Source: Paenibacillus qinlingensis (GTDB lineage: Bacteria > Bacillota > Bacilli > Paenibacillales > NBRC-103111). From it: a stretch of 64,000 nt of DNA. Shown here one piece after another: positions 17,829 through 26,185 of the stretch. Each line of letters opens with the position of its first letter. The stretch's first letter is position 1. A program made the translations under genes and the position numbers. The notes beneath the pieces are model-generated. The model was not told the DNA's origin. It saw nothing but the letters and a program-made list of their open reading frames with translations, and ran no database searches. The stretch spans positions 523,907 through 587,906 of the forward strand of contig NZ_JABMKY010000003.1 of the NCBI RefSeq assembly GCF_013204845.1. Direction: 5' to 3'.

Positions 17829-19028
17829 TTAAAAAATATTCAATTTTCCAATCCGTTGTACAGCTTCTTCCAAACGCTCTTCCGAAGAAAGAAGGCCAAG
17901 TCGAACGTATCCTTCACCGTGCGTACCGAAACCAACACCCGGTGCTACGACAACTTTAGCTTCTTCCAAAAGTAAATCGGCAAGGCTTTGTGAGGAATGT
18001 CCTTTCGGTACAGGCAGCCAAGAGAAGAAGGAACCTTGCGATGGCTTAGCGTTCCAGCCGATGCTTGCAAGTGCTGTATACAGCGCATTACGACGACTTT
18101 CATACACATCACGAAGTTCTGCTACACAGTCTTGTGAAGCCGTTAATGCTGTAGCAGCAGCTACTTGAATACCGCCAAACAGAGAGCAATAATAGTGATC
18201 CTGCATCAAGTTAATGAGGCGAATAACTTCTTTGTTTCCAAGGGCAAAGCCAACACGCCAACCGGCCATATTGTATGTTTTGGACAAGGTATAGAATTCA
18301 ATGCCGACTTCCTTGGCTCCAGGAGTTTGTAGGAATGAGATCGGTTTCTGACCATCAAATCCAATAGCGCCATAGGCGAAATCGCTGGCTACAACAACAC
18401 CATTTTTCTCAGCAAAGGCAACAGTTTCTTCGTAGAAAGAAGCAGGGGCCGTGGCACCTGTTGGGTTGTTCGGATAATTAATGAACATCAACTTGGCGCG
18501 GTCCAAGTCAGACTGCTTTAATTGCGAATAGTCAGGTAGGAAGTTATTTTCCTCACGTAACGGCATGAATGCCATTTCGGCTCCTGCTAAAGCGACACCT
18601 GACCAATAATCCGGGTAGCCAGGATCAGGAACAAGGCAGACATCGCCAGGATTCAATAAGCATTGAGCGATTTCGATCAGTCCTGTTTTGCCGCCGAAAA
18701 GAATAGCAACTTCCGTGTCAGGATCCAAGTCCACGTTGTGATCTTCTTTATAACGCTGTGCAATTGCCTGTTTCAGAAACGGAAAACCGCTGAATGGCGG
18801 ATATTTATGATATAACGGATTCGCAGAGGCTTCTTGAATGGAAGCGACAATATGCGGAGGGGTAGGACGGTCAGGATTCCCTTGCCCTAAATTAATAACA
18901 TCATGTCCAGCGGCGATTTGCGCATTTGCTTTGCCAACGAGCGTTGCGAAGAATTGTGTAGGCAGACCTTTCATTCTATCAGCTGGTTGTATCGCAAATC
19001 GAGAAGTTGTTGAAGATACGTTTGTCAC
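17829..19028 (-). CDS. mtnE: Class I aminotransferase, probable methionine-salvage transaminase
   Basis: 399 residues, a fold-type I PLP enzyme. The N-terminal part GLPTQFFATLVGKANAQI, DVINLGQGNPDRPTPPHIV, and FGGKTGLIEI resemble Bacillus MtnE (YkrV), which converts 2-oxo-4-methylthiobutyrate to methionine. The PLP lysine is in YTLSKTYNMAGWRVGF; NYPNNPTGA and an AYGAIGF segment are also conserved. It starts at GTG 19028, where the nearest GGAG is 13 bases away; a later start is possible. It is divergent from a dinB-like gene and mtnU, and the other mtn genes lie on the same strand beyond the pro operon. LL-diaminopimelate aminotransferase-type activity is the main alternative. Confidence 0.75.
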   Translation of the reverse strand: MTNVSSTTSRFAIQPADRMKGLPTQFFATLVGKANAQIAAGHDVINLGQGNPDRPTPPHIVASIQEASANPLYHKYPPFSGFPFLKQAIAQRYKEDHNVDLDPDTEVAILFGGKTGLIEIAQCLLNPGDVCLVPDPGYPDYWSGVALAGAEMAFMPLREENNFLPDYSQLKQSDLDRAKLMFINYPNNPTGATAPASFYEETVAFAEKNGVVVASDFAYGAIGFDGQKPISFLQTPGAKEVGIEFYTLSKTYNMAGWRVGFALGNKEVIRLINLMQDHYYCSLFGGIQVAAATALTASQDCVAELRDVYESRRNALYTALASIGWNAKPSQGSFFSWLPVPKGHSSQSLADLLLEEAKVVVAPGVGFGTHGEGYVRLGLLSSEERLEEAVQRIGKLNIF

Positions 19029-19194
19029 GGTTTAATTCACACTCCGGAGGTCGGGATTTTAACATATACCCTAAATGTAACATGATTAATCTTTTTTTCA
19101 TAGTCGATGAAGATAATCGATTATACTTCATTTTAACAATGTCATATGATGGAACCATAGATAGGCGAAAGATAGGCGAAGGAGATGAATGAGA

Positions 19195-19725
19195 ATGACA
19201 GATCAAGCTCAAGTAGCGGATGTTTTTCTGCAGGAATCGATACGTGCTTTTCAAAGTATGAAGAAGTTGGGGGATAAAGCTTTTGCCCAAACAAATGAGG
19301 TCTTCTTTTATCAGTCTATAGATGAAGGGTCGAATTCTCTTGAAGTTATTATTAAGCATATGCATGGGAATATGTTGTCCCGTTGGACTGATTTTTTAAC
19401 CACGGATGGAGAAAAAGAATGGCGAGATCGCGATGGCGAGTTTGAAGAAGATCGTTTTTCCCGAGAAGAATTGCTTGCACGGTGGGAAGCAGGTTGGGAA
19501 GTCCTATTCGCTACCCTTGGCTCACTGACAGCAGAGGATGTGCTGTCGCTCGTTCGTATTCGAGGTGAGAGTCATACTGTCTTGCAGGCCATTCAGCGTC
19601 AGGTATCTCATTATGGGTATCATGTTGGGCAAATTGTTCTATTGTGTAAGCATTGGTCTTCGCTGGATTGGCAGACGCTCAGTATTGCAAGAGGTCAGTC
19701 GAAGCTTTTTAAACCAACGTTGTAG
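19195..19725 (+). CDS. DinB-like four-helix protein (DUF1572 type)
   Basis: 176 residues from ATG 19195, which is 10 bases from GAAGGAG (19178-19184); ATG 19189 is the alternative. The segments LEVIIKHMHGNMLSRWTDFLT and HGYHVGQ-like SHYGYHVGQIVLLCK supply the three histidines that bind metal in DinB/YfiT-fold proteins. The C-terminal IARGQSKLFK is shared by the DUF1572 subgroup. Proteins of this fold include thiol-dependent transferases, but the reaction here is unknown. It stands 101 bases before mtnU on the same strand, facing away from mtnE. Confidence 0.8.
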   Translation: MTDQAQVADVFLQESIRAFQSMKKLGDKAFAQTNEVFFYQSIDEGSNSLEVIIKHMHGNMLSRWTDFLTTDGEKEWRDRDGEFEEDRFSREELLARWEAGWEVLFATLGSLTAEDVLSLVRIRGESHTVLQAIQRQVSHYGYHVGQIVLLCKHWSSLDWQTLSIARGQSKLFKPTL

Positions 19726-19826
19726 TATAGTCCGATTTGCTCGCTAAGTGAATGTTGAGTTAAGCGCACATTTCGACTAGTATGTACACATACGTATTTT
19801 TCTTGAACAGGAAGGAGTATTTCGAC

Positions 19827-20624
19827 ATGTCATCACAATTACTTCATGTTGCTCTCATTCAAATGGATATTACAATCGGAAATCCAGATGCGAACTTCGT
19901 TCATTTAGAGAAGTTGCTTATGGAAGCCGTTGAAGCGGCTCAGAAACCAGACGTCATCATTTTTCCAGAGATGTGGAATACTGGTTATGCACTAACTGAA
20001 ATTCATCAACTTGCCGATGTGAATGGGGAGAGAACGAAAACGTTCTTGAGTGGATTTGCTCGTACACATCATGTAAATATTATTGGTGGATCTATTGCAG
20101 ATAAAAAGGACGATCGTGTGCTCAACACGATTTATGCATGGGATCGCGAAGGGAACGAAATCGCAGAGTATTCCAAAATCCATTTATTCCGGCTCATGGA
20201 TGAAGAAAAATTTTTGCACAGTGGGGAGCAAGTAGGCTTGTTTGAGCTAGAAGGGGTACCGGCTGGGGCGATGATTTGTTATGATATTCGGTTTCCGGAA
20301 CTATCACGTAAATTAGCTTTAGATGGAGCGCGTATTTTGTTCGTGCCTGCAGAATGGCCGCATCCACGACTGCATCACTGGCGTACACTTCTTATGGCAC
20401 GCGCCATTGAGAATCAAATGTATGTGGTTTCATGTAACCGTGTTGGGACAAGCGGAACGACGAATTTCTTCGGTCACTCGATGGTTATCGACCCTTGGGG
20501 CGAGGTGCTTGTTGAGGGTGATGAGAACGAAGCGATTCTTCGAGCAACGATTGATCTAGAAGAAGTTGTCCGTGTACGGGGAAAGATCCCCGTTTTTGAA
20601 GATCGTCGACCCCATTTATATTAA
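19827..20624 (+). CDS. mtnU: Carbon-nitrogen hydrolase, probable omega-amidase
   Basis: 265 residues from the ATG at 19827, with GGAAGGAG upstream; the longer frame from 19782 has no ribosome site. It is a nitrilase-superfamily protein with the catalytic triad Glu in IIFPEMWNTGY, Lys in EYSKIHLF and Cys in AMICYDIRFPE. The Bacillus homologue MtnU (YkrU) is next to mtnE and is proposed to hydrolyse the alpha-keto-succinamate/glutaramate made when MtnE uses Asn or Gln as amino donor. Here it is divergent from mtnE across the dinB-like gene, which supports that pairing. Confidence 0.85.
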   Translation: MSSQLLHVALIQMDITIGNPDANFVHLEKLLMEAVEAAQKPDVIIFPEMWNTGYALTEIHQLADVNGERTKTFLSGFARTHHVNIIGGSIADKKDDRVLNTIYAWDREGNEIAEYSKIHLFRLMDEEKFLHSGEQVGLFELEGVPAGAMICYDIRFPELSRKLALDGARILFVPAEWPHPRLHHWRTLLMARAIENQMYVVSCNRVGTSGTTNFFGHSMVIDPWGEVLVEGDENEAILRATIDLEEVVRVRGKIPVFEDRRPHLY

Positions 20625-20800
20625 AGGTTGTTCTTAAAGTCGTCTTTTGATCGCGAAGTAAGCCAGGTAGTATTTCGACATCGAATCTTGCGTGCACCTT
20701 TGAAGTCCGGTGCTCATGTAGGTTTTGCCTACACTCCGCTCCTCCTTCTTCAGGTTCGCACAACCTTCTCGGCGCTGAAAACACTACTTTTAGAACTTTT
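20623..20800. repeat. MITE-like structured intergenic element (about 178 bp)
   Basis: The ends are imperfect inverted repeats: TTCTTAAAGTCGTCTTTT at the left (20631-20648) and, read on the minus strand at the right, TTCTAAAAGTAGTGTTTT. Each is followed inward by a GC-containing segment that also matches. An internal hairpin TGTAGG/CCTACA (20717-20733) is present. No coding sequence is supported. I recall similar sequences from intergenic regions of other Bacillales, but this is memory and unverified. It begins immediately after the mtnU stop. Confidence 0.65.
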
Positions 20801-20824
20801 ATTGTATTAGGGAGATTGATTTTT

Positions 20825-21085
20825 GCTGCGATATTCTGTAAACTAAGACCAATTGAATCATCAATTATGGCTGTGAAGGATGAATAGTACTTGAAGAACT
20901 TCATGTTCAGCGAGCTGGGGATGGTGAAAGCCCAGAATGAAGATCAAGGAAACGGCTATCCGGAGCCTATACGATAAAGGGGATACATGCTCATTTAGGT
21001 GTATCAACTAGGGTGGAACCGCGGGTGCTAAAGCTCTCGTCCCTAGGCATTATTTGATGCCTTTGGATGTTGAGCTTTTTTGATG
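20825..21085 (+). promoter_or_regulatory. Glycine T-box leader of glyS
   Basis: The T-box core AGGGTGGAACCGCGG is at 21010-21024. The Stem I base pairs GGAT (20878-20881) with ATCC (20957-20960) next to the AGTA/GAAA internal loop, which places the specifier at GGC, 20954-20956, a glycine codon. The terminator pairs AAAGCTC (21030-21036) with GAGCTTT (21072-21078) and ends in a T run. This fits regulation of glyS by uncharged tRNA-Gly. Confidence 0.93.
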
Positions 21086-21154
21086 TTTGCTCATGTCCAG
21101 ACGGTCGTCATCGGGCGAAGTCCCACTAACTAGAGCTTAAGGAGCGATTGAACA

Positions 21155-22537
21155 ATGAGTGTAACAATGGAGCAAGTCGTCGCATTAGCGAAGCACAGAG
21201 GTTTTGTTTTCCCAGGTTCCGAAATTTATGGCGGTTTGGCAAACACATGGGATTACGGCCCACTTGGTGTTGAATTGAAGAACAATATCAAACGCGCATG
21301 GTGGAAAAAATTCATTCAAGAATCCCCGTATAACGTTGGGTTAGACGCAGCGATCTTGATGAACCCGCAAGCTTGGGTAGCATCTGGTCACGTAGGTAAC
21401 TTCAACGATCCAATGATCGATTGCAAAAGCTGTAAAGCCCGTCACCGTGCGGATAAATTGATTGAAAACAAGCTGGCTGAGAAGGATATCGAAATCATCG
21501 TTGATGGCATGACGTTCGATGATATGATGAAACTGATCGTGGAACACAACATCGTGTGTCCAGATTGTGGAAGCAAAGATTTCACAGATATTCGTCAGTT
21601 CAACCTGATGTTCAAAACGTTCCAAGGCGTAACAGAAGCAAGCTCAAATGTTGTTTATCTTCGTCCAGAAACAGCACAAGGCATCTTCGTTAACTTCAAA
21701 AACGCACAACGCACGATGCGTAAAAAACTGCCATTTGGTATCGGTCAAATCGGTAAAAGCTTCCGTAACGAAATTACGCCAGGTAACTTTACGTTCCGTA
21801 CACGTGAATTCGAACAAATGGAGCTTGAGTTCTTCTGTAAGCCAGGTGAAGATTTGAAATGGTTCGAGTACTGGAGAAGCTTCTGCCATAACTGGTTGCT
21901 TTCCCTTGGTGCGAAAGCTGATAATCTTCGTCTTCGTGATCATAATGACGATGAGCTGTCCCATTACAGTAATGCAACAACGGATATCGAGTACAAATTC
22001 CCGTTCGGTTGGGGCGAGCTTTGGGGCATCGCAGACCGTACGGACTACGACTTGAAGCAGCATATGGCGCATTCAGGCGAAGATTTCAACTACATTGATC
22101 AAGAAACGAATGAGCGTTATGTTCCTTATTGTATCGAGCCTTCGCTTGGAGCAGACCGTGTTACTTTGGCGCTTCTGATTGATGCATTCGAAGAGCAAAA
22201 ATTGGAAGGTGATGACAGCCGTACGGTTCTTCACTTCCACCCAGCATTGGCACCGATGAAAGCAGCGATTTTCCCACTTTCCAAGAAATTAAGTGAAGGT
22301 GCACAGGCTGTATTTGCTGATCTTGCGAAGCATTTCATGGTCGATTACGATGATACAGGTTCCATTGGTAAACGTTACCGTCGTCATGATGAGATCGGTA
22401 CGCCATTCTGTATCACATACGATTTCGAGTCCGAGACGGATGGTCAAGTAACGGTTCGTGATCGTGATACGATGGAACAAACGCGTATGCCGATTTCCGA
22501 ATTGAAAGCCTTTATCGAAAATGCACTACAATTCTAA
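21155..22537 (+). CDS. glyS: Glycyl-tRNA synthetase, single-chain type
   Basis: 460 residues, the alpha-2 (single polypeptide) class II GlyRS, unlike the two-subunit GlyQ/GlyS of Bacillus subtilis. It begins with the characteristic [19 protein letters not shown] and [13 protein letters not shown], has a zinc-binding pair of cysteines in [10 protein letters not shown] and [10 protein letters not shown], motif 2 in [15 protein letters not shown], and motif 3 with [13 protein letters not shown]; a C-terminal anticodon domain follows ([15 protein letters not shown]). ATG 21155 follows TAAGGAGCG. Regulation by the glycine T-box is visible upstream; a terminator follows. Confidence 0.95.
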   Translation: MSVTMEQVVALAKHRGFVFPGSEIYGGLANTWDYGPLGVELKNNIKRAWWKKFIQESPYNVGLDAAILMNPQAWVASGHVGNFNDPMIDCKSCKARHRADKLIENKLAEKDIEIIVDGMTFDDMMKLIVEHNIVCPDCGSKDFTDIRQFNLMFKTFQGVTEASSNVVYLRPETAQGIFVNFKNAQRTMRKKLPFGIGQIGKSFRNEITPGNFTFRTREFEQMELEFFCKPGEDLKWFEYWRSFCHNWLLSLGAKADNLRLRDHNDDELSHYSNATTDIEYKFPFGWGELWGIADRTDYDLKQHMAHSGEDFNYIDQETNERYVPYCIEPSLGADRVTLALLIDAFEEQKLEGDDSRTVLHFHPALAPMKAAIFPLSKKLSEGAQAVFADLAKHFMVDYDDTGSIGKRYRRHDEIGTPFCITYDFESETDGQVTVRDRDTMEQTRMPISELKAFIENALQF

Positions 22538-22554
22538 TCGCTGAATAAATAAAG

Positions 22555-22602
22555 AACCCCTTGTAAGCTCGTCAATATGACGGAGGCTTGCAAGGGGTTT
22601 TT
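22555..22602. terminator. Bidirectional terminator between glyS and cysteine dioxygenase gene
   Basis: AACCCCTTGTAAGC (22555-22568) pairs with GCTTGCAAGGGGTT (22586-22599), followed by T on the plus strand; A-rich sequence upstream also serves the convergent minus-strand gene. Confidence 0.88.
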
Positions 22603-22604
22603 CA

Positions 22605-23102
22605 CTAGATAACATAATCTAAGACGTCATTATAGGGCAAATAACGTCTAACCTCACGCAGCGGCGGTGTATACACATGGATTGAAATCGCCGGCTCATG
22701 AAAAGGATTGTTTAACTGGTGAATTTGCTCAGCAGGCGCAGTGAAATATTCCCCCGCTTGGATGAAGTCATCCTTTTGAGCAACCGGATAGCCTTCTGAA
22801 TCTAACGAAAAGGTTGAATTCACTAAAGAACCTAAGGCTAGATAAGCCGCGCCAATGGACAAGCCATGGTTATGGATGGCTGTAGAGCGGGAAGCCGGAA
22901 TGTGAATGACGATAACTTCCAGAGCGGGTGAGCTAAACACCACATTTCGACCATAAGGCAGTTGTGCTGGCTCGGTTCTGAGGTCTGGAACGAAGGATAG
23001 ATTTCGCTCTATCGATTGAAGCGCGTCTATTAATTGTTCCAGAGTGGGTGCGTGCAACTTACAGAATGTCTGTTCAATTGCTCTGATGAGCGTCATTGGC
23101 AT
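22605..23102 (-). CDS. Cysteine dioxygenase-type cupin protein
   Basis: 165 residues, bacterial type I cysteine dioxygenase family. Family members oxidise cysteine (or related thiols) to the sulfinic acid using a three-histidine iron centre. The metal motif is visible as TAIHNHGLSIG (two His) near residue 85 and IHQLNNPF near 138 (third His); LPYGRNVVFSS and VIHIPASR are conserved. Length matches bacterial CDO (about 160-200). The ATG at 23102 follows AGGAGGCGAG on the minus strand. It converges on glyS. Other thiol dioxygenase substrates, such as 3-mercaptopropionate, cannot be excluded. Confidence 0.75.
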   Translation of the reverse strand: MPMTLIRAIEQTFCKLHAPTLEQLIDALQSIERNLSFVPDLRTEPAQLPYGRNVVFSSPALEVIVIHIPASRSTAIHNHGLSIGAAYLALGSLVNSTFSLDSEGYPVAQKDDFIQAGEYFTAPAEQIHQLNNPFHEPAISIHVYTPPLREVRRYLPYNDVLDYVI

Positions 23103-23615
23103 CTCGCCTCCTAGGCATTCTTACCTCTTTATCAAAATTAATTTGGAAAAGGATAAGTTTTGTTTATATAATATGCCTTCGGATCTGAATGCGTTAGGGG
23201 TAATTGGAACAATTTTTTGCATTAGTCGGATTCTGACTGCCGCACGATTTCACCTGTTTCCTTGCGTTAGACTTGTTTTGCTCGATTTAGTTGGATTATA
23301 TCGGACTTATTCAGATTTACACATTATTCGTATATATCCTACGAACGGCACATGCCAGAAATCCTTATTCCTGAAGGAAGAACTGCAAACGCTATCTTTT
23401 TGTAGTGCAAGTATACTATCTTCTTAGAATTACTACCTTTGCACTATTTCAAGCATTTGATTTGAGCCTTATAGTTAGTGACACATGCGCGAAAAATACA
23501 TAAATTTGTAAAGGTTGTGAAGATAGGGGCGACGGCATACGACAAATAATTCAATTCTACTCACAGCATGGATGCTATTTATTTCGGGGTTACATAGGGA
23601 AAGGCAGTGGGATTG
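23103..23615. other. Intergenic stretch without identifiable gene
   Basis: About 500 bases between the divergent dioxygenase and GAF-LuxR genes. It must hold both promoters, but I see no clear -35/-10 pair, RNA motif or repeat. A 127-codon plus-strand frame from 23044 overlaps the dioxygenase gene and lacks protein-like composition. Confidence 0.4.
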
Positions 23616-24461
23616 ATGAAAGGGTTAGCTGAAGAGACGCAAATGCATGAATTTACAGAGAGAGTCGGCATCTCACAAGCAGAGATAGCCAAGCTACATG
23701 AGAAATCATTTCTTAATGGCGTTCAAAGAGATTCGACGCGCGTGAGGTTTCGCGTTCAAGGGAAAATGATGGAACGACTACTAGCTAAAAACCAAGGACT
23801 CATGGATGTCATCCTTCGGCAAGCACATCTGAAGACGAACACTTTTTACTTTCCTAATTTATTGATGGTCACGGATAATCATGGGGTTATATTAACGATT
23901 AATGGGGATGAACGGTCCATCTTGCAAGCCGCTAATTTGAACAACATCGGGATTGGATCTTCGTTATCGTTATCTAGCGCGGGGACTAACGCGGTTTCGG
24001 CAGCCATTGACCTTCAGCGCCCGGTTTGGATTAGTGGTGAGGATCATTATCTGGATACGATGCATAATTGGGTGACAATGTGCGTTCCGATTCAACTGGC
24101 GGATAATCAGAGTATCGGTTACTTAGTTTTGACTGCTTTTCAGTATATTTCAGCACCTTTTATGTATCCGTGTATCAAATCGATTGCACTTCTCCTCGAA
24201 TATGAACTTAGAAAGACGGAATTGCAAAGTAAAACATGGTTCGTTGAGGAAATGCTGGAAGAACGGTTGAAAGCTTTCAAGCTGACGCTGCGAGAAAAAG
24301 AAGTCGCGACGTATTGGTTGCTCGATTACGATTATAAGCAAATCGGGAAAGTTTTGGGGATCAGTGAGAATACTGTTCGTGTTTACGTAACGAAGATCAA
24401 TCGTAAGTTGAAAGTTAATTCCAAAGCATCACTGATACTTAGTGTTCTTGGCGCAATTTAA
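23616..24461 (+). CDS. GAF-domain regulator with LuxR-type HTH
   Basis: 281 residues. Residues about 60-200 resemble the GAF sensor domain of AcoR/DhaR-type sigma-54 activators: MVTDNHGVILTING, IGIGSSLSLSSAGTNAVSAAI, RPVWISGEDHYLDTMHNWVTMCVPIQ, IGYLVLTAF. In those proteins an AAA+ domain and Fis HTH follow. Here the C-terminal end is a LuxR/GerE HTH: LTLREKEVATYWLLDYDYKQIGKVLGISENTVRVYVTKINRKL. ATG 23616 is preferred over GTG 23607 because AGGGAAAGG fits it better. The signal is unknown; alcohol or ketone metabolism would be the family guess. It is monocistronic and followed by a terminator. Confidence 0.8.
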   Translation: MKGLAEETQMHEFTERVGISQAEIAKLHEKSFLNGVQRDSTRVRFRVQGKMMERLLAKNQGLMDVILRQAHLKTNTFYFPNLLMVTDNHGVILTINGDERSILQAANLNNIGIGSSLSLSSAGTNAVSAAIDLQRPVWISGEDHYLDTMHNWVTMCVPIQLADNQSIGYLVLTAFQYISAPFMYPCIKSIALLLEYELRKTELQSKTWFVEEMLEERLKAFKLTLREKEVATYWLLDYDYKQIGKVLGISENTVRVYVTKINRKLKVNSKASLILSVLGAI

Positions 24462-24546
24462 GGCTGACAGCAAGTAGTCATACATATGCATTACATAACA
24501 TTTAAACATATTGACGTACTAAGTTGAGAAATGGTTCAAATTGTAG

Positions 24547-24595
24547 AAAAAAAGCTTCGATCTTACACGATGTATGTGGGGATTGGAGCTTTTTT
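24547..24595 (+). terminator. Terminator after GAF-LuxR gene
   Basis: AAGCTTCGATC pairs (two wobbles) with GATTGGAGCTT, followed by T; the flanking A and T runs extend the stem. Confidence 0.8.
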
Positions 24596-24598
24596 GCA

Positions 24599-25111
24599 TG
24601 TTCAGCGAAAGGAACGATGACGAACAAGACAGGATCCACTAAGGAAAGACTAGAACAGCACGTCTGAGATCGGGTTTTCTTTAAGATGCAGGTGATAAAA
24701 TCCCTAACATGCTTTGGAATGGCCGCATTTTGCCTATAAGAAGAGTCAAATGTTCGTCTAGGAATATACGAGGAAGACCCATTTTTTAAGGAATTTGTTG
24801 AAAATACGCGTTTGATCTTATACATATGCAAGTGATATATAGAAGCAGCGGATTTTATATGGCATGTGTACATCTCAAAAGAACTATATGAAATCGCTTC
24901 CTAAGTATGACTTCTAAAGCGAAGTCCCGACTTCATCCTCCGTCTCCTGCCCCCACATAGATTGAATTCCCTATAAAAAGCATCTGAATGGCTAACGAGG
25001 CTTAAGAATTATAGTTCATGCATTAGGTCATTTGAATTAATAAATATGTATGATTTGCTCTACAGAAATTACCGTCTATATTTGAGGCATCCCACCGAAA
25101 CGGGAGGGAAA
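24599..25111. other. Leader region of the pilus locus; no gene seen
   Basis: About 510 bases without a supported gene. I looked for a c-di-GMP riboswitch, because such switches control type IV pili in some Firmicutes, and did not recognise one. A small hairpin GAAGTC/GACTTC lies at 24921-24934. The pilus operon promoter must be here but I cannot place it. Confidence 0.4.
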
Positions 25112-26128
25112 ATGTCGAGCTTTGAGGGACGGTTGGCTATGAGACAAAGAAGAAGGGCCTTGATCCTGCAGCCTATTAAATGGATTCTTCTTCTAGGCGT
25201 CGTCGGTTCTGGAAGTGTATATGGACTATCGGCGGCAGGGTTCATTGAGTGGAATTCAGAGCACAAACTAGAAAGTTTGATGTTCTGGAAAGACACGGAT
25301 CATGCTTCAACGAAAGGAACTGCACTTGCAGCTGGCGCGGACAATGAAAGCGCGAAGCCATCGGTTAAACCAGCATCAACGGCAACGCCTACGGCCATGG
25401 CATCTCCAACAGTTGTACCTGCAAGTACTCCTATAAGTACACCAGCAATAACAACGCCAGACAAGAGTTCAACATCGGGTCTGCAGGTCATTTCGCAAGC
25501 ACAGAGTATTGTAGCTGTAAATGCGAATGAGAAAGCATGGCTGGAGCAGGCGGGATTGATCAAGATTGAGCCAGGGAAGTTATTCTCTTATCAAGCATGG
25601 TTGACCGAGGTCAGCAAGGGTAAAGTGCCTGAGAAGAAGGCAGATGAGCTATCACATGTTGCCTCCCTATTGTATGAAGCTGCGCTTCGTGCTGGTATGC
25701 AGGTTGGTGAACGTTATTCGCATCAAGATAATCCCACTTATGCTGCTGCTGGATTTGACGTTAATTTTCAAAGTGAGCTGAAAGATTTAACCTTTTATAA
25801 TTCGATTGACGTACCCATTACTGTTGGCGTGATCTATAACGGGGAAACAGCCGTCGTTACGTTCAATGGGAAACCGAAAGCGGACTGGAAAGCTCCGAAA
25901 ATTACGGTTAGTAAAGAAGTATTCGCACCAGAGAGCATTGTACTGACAGATTTCACACTAACAGGTCAAGGTGATAAACGTAGTGAAGGTCAATCAGGAC
26001 TTCTAGTCAAAGTGTTCGCTGATGTGAAGAATGATGGCAAGAACGAGTTGATATATAAAGATTACTACGCACCGCACCCTATTGTCATCGCGAAAGCGCC
26101 AACGGCGGAAGAACTGAAATCACCGTAA
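25112..26128 (+). CDS. VanW-family membrane protein at head of pilus operon
   Basis: 338 residues from ATG 25112 (GGGAGG at 25102-25107). A cytoplasmic basic start (MRQRRR) and one membrane segment (about residues 26-43) are followed by a Ser/Thr/Pro/Ala-rich stretch (about 75-130) and an extracellular VanW-like domain: LLYEAALRAGMQVGERYSHQDNPTYAAAGFDVNF, then DLTFYNSIDVPITVGV. VanW-type domains are common in envelope proteins and of uncertain function. It stands 57 bases before pilB, so it probably belongs to the type IV pilus operon, perhaps as an envelope or wall-associated assembly factor (inference). Confidence 0.75.
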   Translation: MSSFEGRLAMRQRRRALILQPIKWILLLGVVGSGSVYGLSAAGFIEWNSEHKLESLMFWKDTDHASTKGTALAAGADNESAKPSVKPASTATPTAMASPTVVPASTPISTPAITTPDKSSTSGLQVISQAQSIVAVNANEKAWLEQAGLIKIEPGKLFSYQAWLTEVSKGKVPEKKADELSHVASLLYEAALRAGMQVGERYSHQDNPTYAAAGFDVNFQSELKDLTFYNSIDVPITVGVIYNGETAVVTFNGKPKADWKAPKITVSKEVFAPESIVLTDFTLTGQGDKRSEGQSGLLVKVFADVKNDGKNELIYKDYYAPHPIVIAKAPTAEELKSP

Positions 26129-26185
26129 ATGATGTAATTGCACAGATCCGTCACGTACTCTATCAACAGAAGGGAGGACCCCCCA

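Noticed and set aside
20485..20904. 139-codon minus-strand frame
   Set aside because: It runs through the end of mtnU, the MITE-like element and the start of the glyS T-box leader; no coding signal.
23044..23427. 127-codon plus-strand frame
   Set aside because: Starts within the antisense dioxygenase gene and has no ribosome site or protein-like composition.
24462..25111. c-di-GMP riboswitch controlling the pilus locus
   Set aside because: I looked for a GEMM-type core and did not recognise one; a covariance-model search would be needed to be sure.
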